Shown here one piece after another: positions 63,640 through 64,000 of a stretch of 64,000 nt of DNA (its first letter is position 1; each line of letters starts with the position of its first letter). The notes beneath the pieces are model-generated. The model saw only the letters and a program-made list of their open reading frames with translations. It had not been told where the DNA came from and did no database searches. Source of the stretch: Desmodus rotundus (lineage: Eukaryota > Chordata > Mammalia > Chiroptera > Phyllostomidae); assembly GCF_022682495.2 (NCBI RefSeq), contig NC_071398.1, positions 26,229,426 to 26,293,425 of the forward strand, read 5' to 3'. Made by a program: the position numbers and the translations under genes.

Positions 63640-64000
63640 AGGTCTATCACACACCGTATCTGTGTCCCACTCATGTTCACTCCTTACTCACCATTCCCTC
63701 TGGCAGCTTTTCACTATGAACCCAGGGGGCACTCTGCCTGAGCCTTTGCTCTGGCTGCAGGAGCCTTTGCAGCCTGCGTTTGCCCCGAAGTGCTGGGAGC
63801 TCACACCTCTACCAGCAGCACTCAGCCAGGGCTGAAGCAGGATTGGAGGGTAACTGTCCCGGCTCCCACACTCCTCTGGGTGCACATCTCTGGAGAGTGT
63901 TCCACACCATTTCTGAGTCCCCAGTGGGACTGATGCCCAAGTGGTAGCTAGACTGATAATGTTATCACCTTCCATCCCATCCCCATATCACTGCCCACCT
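63640..64000. other. Unassigned, GC-richer end of window
   Basis: No repeat recognised. A 95-codon minus-strand frame (63688-63975) begins MEGDNIISLATTWASV; the sequence is cut by the window edge so no gene can be judged. Confidence 0.35.

Overview
This window is vertebrate nuclear DNA, and almost certainly bat. It has no operons or compact coding. It is dense in mammal-wide repeats (MIR, L2, MLT1, MER5A, MER20-like, Tigger). The lineage is set by two tRNA-derived Ves-type SINEs (20213-20466 and 59385-59594, both minus strand) ending in the bat CCAGCCAGGGC / GGCCAGAGC box, and by several L1 3' ends with the GTTGTTCAAGTACGGTTGTC-type tail found in bats (22985-23322, 37839-38229, 49445-49573). 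Ves elements point to Yangochiroptera; the species cannot be read from this sequence alone.

I found no convincing protein-coding exon, tRNA, rRNA, snRNA, CpG island or CRISPR. The longest open frames (about 120-158 codons) are what chance gives in 64 kb, and most lie in repeats. The only clear protein-coding relics are broken pieces of L1 ORF2 (18766-20159). The window reads as intergenic or deep intronic DNA.

Layout: 0-18 kb is a mosaic of old MIR and L2 fragments with a complete MER5A (8215-8418), MER20-like pieces and simple repeats. 18.4-20.5 kb is an antisense L1 with an internal deletion and a nested Ves SINE. 22.9-24.7 kb holds a bat L1 tail, a repeat-free block that looks like conserved non-coding DNA (23.4-24.0 kb), a palindromic hAT remnant and an old L1. 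26.2-27.8 kb holds a Tigger-like element with a compound microsatellite inside it, then a pure (CT)27 tract. 30.2-31.5 kb and 34.8-36.8 kb are repeat-poor, AT-rich candidate regulatory blocks; the second has an exact PBX-MEIS decamer. 37.1-38.6 kb is an L2 split by a bat L1. 44.2 kb has a strong unexplained hairpin. 50-58 kb carries several MLT1-like LTRs, one nested in an L2. 60.0 kb has a small mariner-like MITE with TA duplications. The last 3 kb is L2/MIR/L1 debris.

Repeat calls rest on remembered family consensus patterns, not on an alignment, so boundaries are approximate (tens of bases) and subfamily names are given only where the pattern is distinctive. Nothing here amounts to a new gene system. 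The items most worth checking are the candidate enhancers, the mariner-like MITE and the 44.2 kb hairpin.
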